The position numbers were made by a program, and so were the translations under genes. The notes under the pieces were generated by a model. That model saw only the letters and a list, made by a program, of their open reading frames with translations. It was not told where the DNA came from and made no database searches. Positions 45,882-54,247 of a DNA stretch of 64,000 nt are shown piece by piece. Location of the stretch: assembly GCF_023008405.1 (NCBI RefSeq), contig NZ_CP095376.1, forward strand, positions 1,760,001-1,824,000. Direction: 5' to 3'. The stretch's first letter is position 1; the number at the start of each line of letters is the position of its first letter. This DNA is from Amycolatopsis sp. FBCC-B4732. Lineage in GTDB: Bacteria; Actinomycetota; Actinomycetes; Mycobacteriales; Pseudonocardiaceae.

Positions 45882-46318
45882 GACGTACTCCGGGCGACGG
45901 CCGCGGTGGCCAGGATCGCGCCGATCTCGTGGCCCCAGGCCCGGATCAGCGGCCGGTCGGCGGTTCCGTCGAACACCCGGTGGTCGCGGGCCGCCAGCTG
46001 CCGGACGAGTTCGCGGGCGGGTTCGTCCCGCTCGTCCACCGGACCGCGGGAGAACAGCCAGACCGGCAGCCACCGCAGACCGTCCGAAAAGGACTCAGCG
46101 AACTTCCGGGCCGGGTCGAGCCACTGTCCCAGGTGCACGGCGCTGCCGAGGACCACGGCGTCGAAGCCCTCGAGCGAAGCGACGAGCCCGACGTCGCGCA
46201 CCTCGACCTCGGGCGCCACTCCGGCCTCGGTCAGCGCGGAGCCGAGCGACGTGGCGAGGTGTTCGGCGATTTCCCGGGTGGCGCCGTGCCGGGTGGCCAC
46301 CGCAACGAGGATTCTCAT
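45878..46318 (-). CDS. flavodoxin-domain protein
   Basis: A 146-aa FMN-binding protein of the HemG/flavodoxin-5 type: phosphate-binding loop VAVATRHGATREIAEHL at residues 5-21, AVVLGSAVHLGQW around 55, and a C-terminal helix. It may act as an electron carrier or protoporphyrinogen oxidase-like quinone reductase. First gene of the flavodoxin-USP-USP operon; a GAGG-centred inverted repeat lies 36-50 bases upstream of the start. Confidence 0.88.
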   Translation of the reverse strand: MRILVAVATRHGATREIAEHLATSLGSALTEAGVAPEVEVRDVGLVASLEGFDAVVLGSAVHLGQWLDPARKFAESFSDGLRWLPVWLFSRGPVDERDEPARELVRQLAARDHRVFDGTADRPLIRAWGHEIGAILATAAVARSTS

Positions 46319-46353
46319 GGTGCCAGCCTCGCGCGTCCGCGGCTTCGTGAGCA

Positions 46354-46368
46354 GAGGCCAACGACCTC
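46354..46368. promoter_or_regulatory. inverted repeat upstream of flavodoxin-USP operon
   Basis: GAGGCCAACGACCTC, a near-perfect palindrome (one mismatched pair), 36-50 bases before ATG 46318. Similar to half-sites seen at 51609 and 56645. A candidate DosR-like response-regulator box; inferred. Confidence 0.4.
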
Positions 46369-46398
46369 GGCGGACCGGCGAAAGGCTCCGCCACCCGC

Positions 46399-47223
46399 TC
46401 AGTGGACGACGGCGACCGGGCAGGTGGCGTGCGCGAGCAGGTCGTTGCCCGTCGATCCCAGCAGGGCACCGGCGAGCGGGCCGCGACCGCGGCTGCCGAC
46501 CACGATCAGCTGGGCGGCGGGCGTGATCCCGATGAGCGCACGCGACGGATCACCGTCGTCGACGACCCGCGTCGTGATCTCCAGCCGGGGGTGCTTCCGT
46601 GACCAGCCGGCGACCAGCTCCTCGACCTTGCGCCGGTCCTCGGCCTGCTGGTCGGCGAAGGAGGGTTCGATGCTGGGTGCTCGTTGGCGGGCGGCGTGCG
46701 CCACGACCAGCGGTACGCCACGCGCGGCCGCCCCGTCGGCGGCGAAGTGCAGCGCTTCCGCGCTCGCCGGTGAGGAGTCCACGCCGACCACGACCGGGCC
46801 CCGCGGGTCGGCGTGGCCGCGGAAGACGACCACCGGGCACTTCGCGGCCGCGGCGACCCGGAGGGCGACCGAACCGACCAGGACGCCCCGGAGTCCGCCG
46901 AGGCCGTGCGAGCCGAGCACGAGCAAGGGGGCGGTCACGGACTCGGCGAGCAGCAGGTCGACCGCGAGGCCGAGCCGAACGTCGATTTCGACTTCGAGGC
47001 CCGGTGCCGCGGTGCGGGCGATCTTCGCCGCGTGGCGCGTCCGCCGGGTCACGTGTTCGGGCAGGAATCCGGCCTCGTCGCCCGGATCGACCACGCAGGC
47101 GTGGAGCAACCGCAGTCCCGTGGTGCGCCGAGCCGCTTCCCGCGCCGCCCACCGGACCGCGCGCAGCGACCCTTCCGAGGCATCCACCCCGGCGATCACC
47201 GCGGCCGTCGTCTGTTCGGACAT
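46399..47223 (-). CDS. universal stress protein, two USP domains
   Basis: A 274-aa tandem USP: AVIAGVDASEGSLRAVRW at the N-terminus with VLGSHGLGGLRGVLVGS, then VVVGVDSSPASAEALHFA and VVGSRGRGPLAGALLGST. The first nucleotide loop has Ala-Ser in place of Gly-Ser (VDAS), the second SS. ATP binding likely retained. Transcribed in the same direction as the flavodoxin operon but 80 bases before it, probably separately controlled. Confidence 0.92.
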   Translation of the reverse strand: MSEQTTAAVIAGVDASEGSLRAVRWAAREAARRTTGLRLLHACVVDPGDEAGFLPEHVTRRTRHAAKIARTAAPGLEVEIDVRLGLAVDLLLAESVTAPLLVLGSHGLGGLRGVLVGSVALRVAAAAKCPVVVFRGHADPRGPVVVGVDSSPASAEALHFAADGAAARGVPLVVAHAARQRAPSIEPSFADQQAEDRRKVEELVAGWSRKHPRLEITTRVVDDGDPSRALIGITPAAQLIVVGSRGRGPLAGALLGSTGNDLLAHATCPVAVVH

Positions 47224-47447
47224 CGCCGACTCCTGCCCTCCGGCGCCGCCCGGACGGCGGCCCTTGCCAGCATGTCCTCCGCCGCGTCCGCGCGGCAGAG
47301 CACGAAGACCTTTCGCCGGGTGACCAAATCCGCCGAACGGAATCGCTGCTGCCGGAGAGGGGCAACGCGGCCGTCCCCGGAGCCGCCCAGTCGCACCCGG
47401 CTGGGGCGTGCTGCCCTCCGACCGCGCTCACCGGGCGGGGACAGCGG

Positions 47448-48131
47448 TCAGCCGCCGGCGTGCTGCGGTCCCTCGCCCCGCCAGACGAAGTCCATCCGAT
47501 TCCGGACCCCGACCACGCCGGGAACGGCGAGGGCCAGCCGTTGCGCGGTGGCCACGTCGGCTTCGTACTCGAGCCGGCCGGTCAGCAGGACCACGCCGTG
47601 CTCGACGCTCGCGAGCACGCTGTTCTGGTCGGCGTGCAGCGCGTCCTCGAACACGGTGCGGTCGATGTCGGCCCGCACGTCTTCGTCCGTGCGGAGGAAC
47701 GTGCGCAAGAGGTCCCGCCGCGCGACGACCCCGACCAGCTGCCCGCCGTCGAGCACGAACAGCCTGCGGACACCGCTCGTCGTGAGCAGCCGCGCGACCT
47801 CGGGCAGGGTGGCGCCCGGGGTGGTGGTCCGCGGCGCCGCGGACATCAGCGTGGCCGCGGTTTGCGCGGCCGCCTTCCGCCAGTCGTCCCGCGTCAGGTG
47901 GCCGGCGAAGTGCGGACAGCTCGCGCCGAGGGCGTCGTCCTCGTGTGCCTGCCGGCACAGCAGGTCCGCTTCGGTCACGACGCCGAGCAGGCCGCCGCCG
48001 GGGCTCACGACCGGGACCGCGCTGACGCGGTCGGTGACGATCATGCCGGCCAGGTCCTTGAACGACGTCGCCGGCGTCGCGGTGATCACTTCCCGGGTCA
48101 TGACGTGGCCGACGGTCGTGCTGGTGCGCAT
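47448..48131 (-). CDS. CBS-pair protein with BON domain
   Basis: A 227-aa protein: CBS 1 (about 1-65; VGHVMTREVITATPATSF, LLGVVTEADLLCR), CBS 2 (about 95-150; LMSAAPRTTTPGATLPEV, LVGVVARRDLLRTFL), and BON (about 155-220; VLTGRLEYEADVATAQRLAL). Paralogue of the gene at 25216. Probably an adenylate-sensing stress protein. First gene reading away from the DoxX gene on the same strand with 40 bases between. Confidence 0.9.
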   Translation of the reverse strand: MRTSTTVGHVMTREVITATPATSFKDLAGMIVTDRVSAVPVVSPGGGLLGVVTEADLLCRQAHEDDALGASCPHFAGHLTRDDWRKAAAQTAATLMSAAPRTTTPGATLPEVARLLTTSGVRRLFVLDGGQLVGVVARRDLLRTFLRTDEDVRADIDRTVFEDALHADQNSVLASVEHGVVLLTGRLEYEADVATAQRLALAVPGVVGVRNRMDFVWRGEGPQHAGG

Positions 48132-48173
48132 GGTTCCTTCTTCCGGTGTCCGTTGTGGACGAAATGGCGGCGC

Positions 48174-48764
48174 TCAGCGAAGCCAGCTATTGCGCCGGAC
48201 GAGTTCCAGCTTCGCCCAGCGGCGGCCCAGGCCCCAGGTGTCGCCGGCCGCGAAGGCGGCCAGAACGACGATCGCGACGAGGTACACGAGGTGGTAGTCG
48301 AGCAAGGGATTGGTCGAAGAGGTGGCCGTGCCGTCCGAGGTCGTGCGGGCGAGCGGCCATTCGGCGATCCACATCAAGGCGAGCAGGATCGTGCCCGCGA
48401 CGGCGGCCGGGCGCAGGCCCACCCCGAGCAGCAACGCGAGCCCGATGCCGAGCAGGGCCAGCATGAACAGCCCGTCGGCCCAGCCGGTGCCCGCCCAGTC
48501 CCGGAGCATCGACTGCAGCGGGCCGACCTGCACGTGCCCCAGGAAACCCTTGGTGGGCGACCCGCCGCCGACCCAGGCCTGCGCCGGGCTCGTGGCGTAC
48601 CCCAGCCCGAACGCCTTGTCGAAGAACGCCCACAGGAAGGTCAACCCCAGGACGATGCGCAGGATCGCCAGCGCCGGGCGGCGGCCCGGTTCGGCCGCCT
48701 CGTTCGCCGGCCGGTCGGAGAGGAACGTTTCCTGCGTGGACGGACTGCGGTCCCGGATGGACAT
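48174..48764 (-). CDS. DoxX-family membrane protein
   Basis: A 196-aa protein with four membrane helices: LAILRIVLGLTFLWAFFDKA, GLFMLALLGIGLALLLGVG, AVAGTILLALMWIAEW and HLVYLVAIVVLAAFAAG. DoxX proteins are small quinone-linked membrane proteins (thiosulfate:quinone oxidoreductase subunit relatives). The Trp-rich N-terminal loop (SPAQAWVGGGSPTKGFL) is typical of the actinobacterial group. Thirty bases downstream of the P-type ATPase, probably cotranscribed. Confidence 0.88.
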   Translation of the reverse strand: MSIRDRSPSTQETFLSDRPANEAAEPGRRPALAILRIVLGLTFLWAFFDKAFGLGYATSPAQAWVGGGSPTKGFLGHVQVGPLQSMLRDWAGTGWADGLFMLALLGIGLALLLGVGLRPAAVAGTILLALMWIAEWPLARTTSDGTATSSTNPLLDYHLVYLVAIVVLAAFAAGDTWGLGRRWAKLELVRRNSWLR

Positions 48765-48795
48765 GAGGGGCTCCTTCTTGGGGTCACCCGGAGTA

Positions 48796-51516
48796 TCAGC
48801 CCCGGGTGGCGGCCGGCGCTGGTGCCGAAGTCCCCTTTTCGGAGGGTCTTGGGGAACCGGGACCGCGGCGCGGCCGGGGACGCCAGAGGTACTTGTCGAG
48901 CTCGGCGATCAGGAACGTCGTGGCGGCGAGGCCGAGGACCAGCAGCCAGCCCCCGACGGTCAGCGGCGCGGTGTGGAACAGCTCGTTCATCAGCGGGACG
49001 TAGAGGATCGCCACCTGCAGTGCGATCATGACGGCGACGCCGCCGAGCACCCAGGGGTTCCAGCCCGCCGGCCGGAACCGGTCGAGGGACCGGCAGCTGA
49101 ACAGGTACGCGATCTGCGCGAACACGAACACGGTCACGGTGATCGAGCGCGCTTCGGTGACGGAGGCGCCGGTTCGCAGCTGCCAGGTGAACACCGCGAA
49201 GGACCCGGCGACGAGGATGACCGACACGAGCGTGATCCGCCGGAGCAGGTCGGCGGTCATCAGCGCCTGTCCCGGTGGGCGGGGGCGGCGGGCCATGATG
49301 GCTGTTTCCTTCGGTTCGAACGCCAGCGCGAGGCCGAGGAAGACCGCGGTGGTCATGTTGATCCACAGCACCTGGACCGGCAGCATCGGCAGCTGGGCGC
49401 CGAGCACGATCGCGACCAGGATGACCAGCCCTTCGGCGATGTTGGTCGGCAGCGTCCAGGCCATGAACTTCCGGATGTTGTCGAACACCGCCCGGCCTTC
49501 CTCGACGGCGGCCTCAATGGTCGCGAAGTCGTCGTTCGCCAGCACCATGTCGGCGGCTTCCTTCGCGACTTCGGTCCCGCTGCGGCCCATCGCGATCCCG
49601 ATGTCGGCTTTGCGCAGCGCAGGCGCGTCGTTGACCCCGTCGCCGGTCATCGCGACCACATCGCCGCGCTCCTGCAGGAGGGTGACCAGCCGCAGTTTCT
49701 GTTCCGGGGAAACGCGGGCGAACACGTCCACGCCGGCGAGGGCGTCGTCCGGGGTGACGGCGATTTCGGCACCGGTGAGGACCACCGGTTCTCCTTCGGT
49801 CAGCGCGAAGTTCCGGGCGATCGCCCGTGCGGTTTCGCCGTGGTCACCGGTGATCATCTTGACGGTGATCCCGGCTCGTCGGCACGCGGCGACGGCGGCC
49901 ACCGCGGCCGGCCGGGGTGGGTCGTGCATGGCCTGGAAGCCGACGAGGGTCAGCCCGTCCGGAGGCGTGTCCGCGGGGAAGGCGGCTTCGGCCGCCGGGG
50001 TGAACATCGCGAAAGCCAGTACCCGCAGCCCGCGGCGGGCGAGGGCTTCCGCCGTGCCTCGTTGCGACTCCCGCTCCAGTGGTTCGCCGATGCCGTCTTC
50101 CCGCAGCTGGTCGCGGCACAGTGCGAGCACCTTTTCGGGAGCGCCCTTCAGGTATCCGGTCAGCCGGCCGTCGGCGGTCCGGTGCACCGTCGCCATCAGG
50201 TTCCGGCCGGATTCGAAGGGCAGCACGTCGACGCGCGGCCGGGCCGACCGTTCCGCGCCGATGTCCAGCCCCGCTTCCCGCGCCGCGGTGAGGAGGGCGG
50301 TTTCGGTCGGGTCGCCGATCGCCGCAACGGTGCCGTCGGCCGGTTGCGCCTCGTTGCACAGCACCCCGGTGAGCAGGCACTCCCGCAGGGCCGGCGGGAG
50401 CGGGTCGCCACCGGCCCACTCGTGGGTGCGTCCGCCGGCGAACACGGTCGTCACGGTCATCCGGTTGGTGGTGAGGGTGCCGGTCTTGTCGGTGCAGACG
50501 ACCGTGGTGCTGCCCAGGGTCTCCACCGACGGCAGCCGCCGGACGATCGCGCCGCGCCGGGCCATCCGGACGACGCCGATGGCCAGGACGATCGACACCG
50601 CGGCCGGCAGGCCTTCGGGGATCGCGCCGACCGCCATCGTCACCGCCGCGGTGAACATCTCCCCGGCGCGGTAGCCCCGCAGCAGGCCGACGAGGAACAG
50701 GACGACCGCCAGCGCCACGATGCCGACCGAGAGCCGGCGGCTGAACCCGGCCAGCTTGCGGGTCAGCGGTGTGGTCGGCACCCCGGTCGCGGTCATGAGC
50801 TGGTTGATCAGGCCCAGTTCGGTCGCGGCGCCGATCGCCACGACGACGGCCGTGCCCTCGCCCCGCGTCACCACGGTGCCCGCGTGCGCCATGTTCCGCC
50901 GGTCGGCGAGCGCGGTGGCCCGGGGGAGCGCGCCGGGGACCTTCGTGACGGGTGCGGCCTCACCGGTGAGCGCGGATTCGTCGATCTGCAGGGTGCGCGC
51001 CGAAATCAGGAGCGAGTCCGCCGCGACCTTATCCCCGGCGCGGAGAAGCACGAGGTCTCCCGTGGCCAGTTTTTCGGCGCTCAGCCGGATCGGTGCACCG
51101 CCGCGCACCACCCGGACCTCGGTGGTCACCATGCCGGCCAACGCGGCGAGCGCGTGCTCGGCCCGCGACTCCTGGAGCAGCCCGACGACCGCGTTGAGCA
51201 GCACCACGGCGAAGATGACGCTCGAGTCGACCAGCTGGCCGAGGCTCAGGGTCACGGCGGCCGAGGCGAGCAGGACGTAGACGAGCGGATCCTCGAACTG
51301 GCGGAAGAACCGGCCGAGCGCGCTGGTGGGCCGGCCGGTCGGCAGCACGTTCAGTCCGTTGTGGACGTTGCGGGCGGCGGCCTCGGCTTCGGTCAGCCCG
51401 GTTCGCCCGTCGGTCCCGAGCAGGGTGATCGTCTCGGCCGCGTCCAGCGCGTGCGCCGGTGCCCGGCCGGCTGTGTCGGCCTGGCCTCCCGGCCGGGCCG
51501 GTGCCGGCACTCGCAT
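48796..51516 (-). CDS. P2-type cation-transporting ATPase
   Basis: A 906-aa P-type ATPase from ATG 51516 (GAAGGGA upstream). N-terminal cation-ATPase domain, TGEAAPV actuator loop, AIPEGLPAAVSIVLAIG helix 4 motif, [15 protein letters not shown] (Asp about 343), and [20 protein letters not shown] hinge. The PEGLP form and LWINMTTAVFLGLALAFEP in helix 6 place it near the Ca2+/Mn2+ (P2A/P2B) pumps, related to CtpF. It differs from the pump at 21343 (PEGLLP), so the window has two distinct P2 pumps. Heads an operon with DoxX and perhaps CBS. Confidence 0.92.
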   Translation of the reverse strand: MRVPAPARPGGQADTAGRAPAHALDAAETITLLGTDGRTGLTEAEAAARNVHNGLNVLPTGRPTSALGRFFRQFEDPLVYVLLASAAVTLSLGQLVDSSVIFAVVLLNAVVGLLQESRAEHALAALAGMVTTEVRVVRGGAPIRLSAEKLATGDLVLLRAGDKVAADSLLISARTLQIDESALTGEAAPVTKVPGALPRATALADRRNMAHAGTVVTRGEGTAVVVAIGAATELGLINQLMTATGVPTTPLTRKLAGFSRRLSVGIVALAVVLFLVGLLRGYRAGEMFTAAVTMAVGAIPEGLPAAVSIVLAIGVVRMARRGAIVRRLPSVETLGSTTVVCTDKTGTLTTNRMTVTTVFAGGRTHEWAGGDPLPPALRECLLTGVLCNEAQPADGTVAAIGDPTETALLTAAREAGLDIGAERSARPRVDVLPFESGRNLMATVHRTADGRLTGYLKGAPEKVLALCRDQLREDGIGEPLERESQRGTAEALARRGLRVLAFAMFTPAAEAAFPADTPPDGLTLVGFQAMHDPPRPAAVAAVAACRRAGITVKMITGDHGETARAIARNFALTEGEPVVLTGAEIAVTPDDALAGVDVFARVSPEQKLRLVTLLQERGDVVAMTGDGVNDAPALRKADIGIAMGRSGTEVAKEAADMVLANDDFATIEAAVEEGRAVFDNIRKFMAWTLPTNIAEGLVILVAIVLGAQLPMLPVQVLWINMTTAVFLGLALAFEPKETAIMARRPRPPGQALMTADLLRRITLVSVILVAGSFAVFTWQLRTGASVTEARSITVTVFVFAQIAYLFSCRSLDRFRPAGWNPWVLGGVAVMIALQVAILYVPLMNELFHTAPLTVGGWLLVLGLAATTFLIAELDKYLWRPRPRRGPGSPRPSEKGTSAPAPAATRG

Positions 51517-51608
51517 GATCGGTTCCCTTCGACGGTCGTGGCGAACCTTTCGTCCCGATCCTCCAGGTGATCGAGGTGCCGGGCACAGGGCCGAACTGCT
51601 CCACCTCC

Positions 51609-51624
51609 GGGGTCCGAGGGCCTC
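51609..51624. promoter_or_regulatory. inverted-repeat-like site between divergent genes
   Basis: GGGGTCCGAGGGCCTC lies midway between the ATPase start (51516, minus) and the 55-aa gene (51714, plus). It shares the GGTCC-n3/4-GGCCT form with 56645. Candidate shared operator. Confidence 0.35.
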
Positions 51625-51653
51625 GAACTCCTCGACGTCGCCAACCGGACGCG

Positions 51654-51687
51654 TAGCATGTGTGGTGAGTGCCCCGGACCCGGCGCG
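51654..51687 (+). promoter_or_regulatory. putative shared promoter/leader motif, copy 2
   Basis: TAGCAT (51654-51659), 12 bases, then ccccggacccggcgcg. The following cgacgaccag is also shared with the copy at 20962, so these two copies came from one duplication. Confidence 0.5.
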
Positions 51688-51713
51688 ACGACCAGCCGAC
51701 CGAGGAGCACACC

Positions 51714-51881
51714 ATGGCATCCGTTGATCTCGCGGGAATCGCCGAGCCGCACCGCAGCGCGGTGACCGCGATCATCGACCTCGCCCGGCAGGGGCTGTTC
51801 ACGGATGCGCAGGCGCTCCGCATGATCGGCCGGATCCGCGCCGTGGCCGATGACCTCGTCGTCCGGGAGCGGACACCGTGA
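51714..51881 (+). CDS. 55-aa helical protein
   Basis: ATG 51714 with CGAGGAG seven bases upstream; 55 residues, MASVDLAGIAEPHRSAVTAI then LARQGLFTDAQALRMIGRIR. Looks like two helices with a turn. Paralogue of the N-terminal part of the 107-aa protein at 21023, including the leader DNA. Both sit beside P2 ATPase genes, so a role with the pump or in the same response is likely; mechanism unknown. Too short for many gene callers. Confidence 0.7.
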   Translation: MASVDLAGIAEPHRSAVTAIIDLARQGLFTDAQALRMIGRIRAVADDLVVRERTP

Positions 51882-51918
51882 CGGCCGCGCGGGTCCGGCC
51901 CGCTCACCGGTGACGGGC

Positions 51919-51966
51919 ACCGCGAACCTCTTGTCCGCTCACGGTTTCACCGCACTGCCGGTCCCG
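51919..51966 (+). pseudogene. fragment of a CBS-domain gene
   Basis: The bases encoding TANLLSAHGFTALPV match, almost base for base, the segment AANLLSAHGFTALPV of the CBS gene at 25216. No start, no second CBS motif and no continuation: a relic left after deletion or recombination. It follows the 55-aa paralogue, echoing the small gene/CBS content of the 21-25.8 kb operon. Confidence 0.75.
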
Positions 51967-52023
51967 GCGCCGACGGCGGCCCGGAAATCCGCGGCTGCCC
52001 CGGGCCGGCTGACCGACGTCGGT

Positions 52024-52356
52024 TCAGCCCGGGACGGGGGGCTCGTCGTCCGGCGCCGTGAGGCCGTCGGCGGGTTCCAGCCCGAGGATCGCGAGCAGCG
52101 TGGCGCAGTCGCCGGCGTCGTCGGCCGACGACGCGACCACGCGGGCGCCACGCCGGCGTTGCTCGGAGCTGAGCGCGAACGGGTCCGGCTCTCTGCGCTG
52201 GGCCACCTTCGGCTGCCTCACCGGCGTGGGGACACGAAGGGGGCGCCCGGCTCCGCCCGCGGGTGACCCGGTGTGCCCGGTGTCGCAATGATCATCACAG
52301 CCCTCCGTCCGGACCGGCCACTTCGAGGTGGCACCGCCGAGGTCCGGGGCGGACAC
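52024..52356 (-). CDS. hypothetical protein with C-terminal helical motif
   Basis: A 110-aa frame starting at GTG 52356. The N-terminal half is low-complexity with CDDHCDTGH; the C-terminal half (FALSSEQRRRGARVVASSAD, DAGDCATLLAILGLEP) looks like the short helical module RVVxxSADDAxDCxxLLxxLGL common in actinobacterial small proteins. The true start may be internal, nearer 52220. Function unknown. Confidence 0.5.
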   Translation of the reverse strand: MSAPDLGGATSKWPVRTEGCDDHCDTGHTGSPAGGAGRPLRVPTPVRQPKVAQRREPDPFALSSEQRRRGARVVASSADDAGDCATLLAILGLEPADGLTAPDDEPPVPG

Positions 52357-52551
52357 CTCCGAGGATAACCCGCCCGGCCCGCTCGGAGCGTCGGCGAACG
52401 GGTGGGCCCGGGTGGCCCGCTGCCGGCGCCCTCGACCAGGTTCGGCGCTGTGCTCGCACGAGACCCCGGTCAGCCACAGCTCGCGAGCGGCCGCCGTCGC
52501 CGCTCCCGGGTTCGGGGAGCCACGCGCGTGAACCGCGGTTTCCGGCGGCTT

Positions 52552-53031
52552 CTAGGGGGTCGCCGTCGCTTCGCGTGCGATCACGTCGTCGGCCAGCCGG
52601 GCGAGGACGGTGTCGACGGCGGGGCCGAGCTTCTGCACGCAGTCGCAGCCGGGGCCGTGGGCGTCCCGGTGCCAGGCGAAGAGGTACTGCAGGGCGAGCT
52701 GGTCGACGCGGAAGTCGTGCTCGGCTTCGATCCGGTCGCGTTCGGCCTGCCGGTTCTGCGACAGCAGCAGCAACGGGGCCGCGTAGGCGGCTTGGGTCGA
52801 GAACACGAGGTTCAGCAGGATGAACGGGTACGGGTCCCAGCCGCCCGCCCAGGCCACGAGGTTGAGCCCGATCCACAGCAGCACGATCACGCTCTGCCCG
52901 ACGATGAACGGCCAGGAGCCGAACGACGCGGTGACCCGGTCGGCGATCCGTTCACCCGCGGTCCGGTGCTCGTACCGGTGCCGGTTGGCGGGGGAGCGGT
53001 ACTCACGCTTGTGTCCTTTTCGGACGTTCAT
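52552..53031 (-). CDS. DUF1003 membrane protein
   Basis: A 159-aa protein from ATG 53031. After a basic N-terminus (MNVRKGHKREYRSP) come two membrane helices, FGSWPFIVGQSVIVLLWIGL and DPYPFILLNLVFSTQAAYAA, with the family motif ASFGSWPFI, and the conserved PLLLLSQNRQAERDR after helix 2. The C-terminal part contains CDCVQKLG. DUF1003 proteins are widespread, of unknown role, sometimes linked to metal stress. Transcribed with DUF5994 upstream (38-base gap). Confidence 0.88.
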   Translation of the reverse strand: MNVRKGHKREYRSPANRHRYEHRTAGERIADRVTASFGSWPFIVGQSVIVLLWIGLNLVAWAGGWDPYPFILLNLVFSTQAAYAAPLLLLSQNRQAERDRIEAEHDFRVDQLALQYLFAWHRDAHGPGCDCVQKLGPAVDTVLARLADDVIAREATATP

Positions 53032-53069
53032 CGGCCCGTTCCGGTCGTCCTGTGGTTCGGCGGGGGAGG

Positions 53070-53609
53070 TCAGGAGACTTGCCCGCCTTCGGTTTCCCAG
53101 CCGTCTTCGCTGGTGTCGGGGTGGAGCCGGGGTGCCGCCGGAGCGACGAGGGCCCCGCTCGCGGCCAGGATGTCCGCGGGCCGGTCGGTGTTGCCGCGAC
53201 GGGACGCGGTCGTCAGCGCTCGGTGGCCCGCGGGGGCCGCCGCCTCCGGTGGAACGACGAGGAGCGTGAGCTGGTCCGGTTCCGGGCCGGTGATCGACAG
53301 GACGTGGCCGTCCCGGTCGAGGAGACCGTCGAGCCGGACGACGTGGCCGCCGATCTCCAGTCGCCGCGGCGCACTGTCCCATTCGGACACGGGGTACGCC
53401 ACCCTGGTGAGGTGGCCCATCCGCGCCGTGAGCGCCGCGGCCAGCCCCGGCAGTTCCGCCGCGAGATCACGCGACCGCGGCCACCAGCCGCCGTCGACGT
53501 GACCAACCGGCCCGCCCTGCGGTTTCCACCCCAGCCTGGGGGCGGGAGGGGTAGCTCCACGCGGTCGCGCGGAGGGCGTTCCGGTTCTGGTGGGCGATTC
53601 CGGCGTCAT
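53070..53609 (-). CDS. DUF5994 protein (copy 2)
   Basis: A 179-aa protein with the signature HVDGGWWPRSRDLAAELPGL at about 40-60 and LTLLVVPPEAAAPAGHRALT later; N-terminal Pro/Arg-rich extension. Shares the family core with copies at 42460 and 60583. In the same direction as DUF1003 downstream. Confidence 0.85.
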   Translation of the reverse strand: MTPESPTRTGTPSARPRGATPPAPRLGWKPQGGPVGHVDGGWWPRSRDLAAELPGLAAALTARMGHLTRVAYPVSEWDSAPRRLEIGGHVVRLDGLLDRDGHVLSITGPEPDQLTLLVVPPEAAAPAGHRALTTASRRGNTDRPADILAASGALVAPAAPRLHPDTSEDGWETEGGQVS

Positions 53610-53729
53610 GCCGTGTCCCGTCCCGATCGCGGTGATCGATGTGGAGGGCGACCGAGGACGGCGCGGGCTCGGCCGCCGACGCGCGAAATGCTCTCGGTAC
53701 CCGGGATTCTACACCGGTCGCCGCGCATT

Positions 53730-54035
53730 TCACGGCTCGCCCTGCTGCGAGACGTGATCCGGCCGGCCGGCCGGCTGCGCGGTCACGGCGATGATGTCCC
53801 GGTCGTCGACCCAGCGCACCGAGGTCGCGGGGCCGTCGTCGGCGACGATGGGGACGCGGGCCCCTCCGGGGCCGAACTCGGGCCGGCCGGCGAGGGTGCC
53901 GGTCCGCGGCGAGCGGGGATCCGGGCCGGCGTAGGTGACGCGCCAGTTCCCGACGCTGAACGCGATCTGGCGCCGAGGCGGGAGGGGAGTGCCGTCGTCC
54001 GCCGGTGCGCCGCGGTCCGGGTTCCCGGCAGTCAT
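53730..54035 (-). CDS. hypothetical 101-aa protein
   Basis: ATG 54035 with CGAGGAGGAGA upstream, a strong ribosome-binding site. The sequence has beta-like strands (QIAFSVGNWRVTYAGPD, VPIVADDGPATSVRWVDD, RDIIAVTAQP). Pro-rich N-terminus, no Cys, no membrane segment. The long open frame extending to 55031 is a shadow of the ligase gene. Family not recognised. Confidence 0.6.
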   Translation of the reverse strand: MTAGNPDRGAPADDGTPLPPRRQIAFSVGNWRVTYAGPDPRSPRTGTLAGRPEFGPGGARVPIVADDGPATSVRWVDDRDIIAVTAQPAGRPDHVSQQGEP

Positions 54036-54247
54036 CCGTCTCCTCCTCGGCCGTGGGTACGTTCCGCGCGGTGCGGGGAACGGCGGGCACGCCGAGGTCT
54101 GGGGCGGTCCGGACAGCCTAGGCGTCCTACGCCATCCACCAGGGTTGAATCCCCCGGACGGGGGACCTCGAATGGAGGCGACGGTTGCGGGTCCGGTCGG
54201 CGCGCGAGATCGGTCTGCCGCGGACCGAGGTCGTCCCCGGAGCCGGC

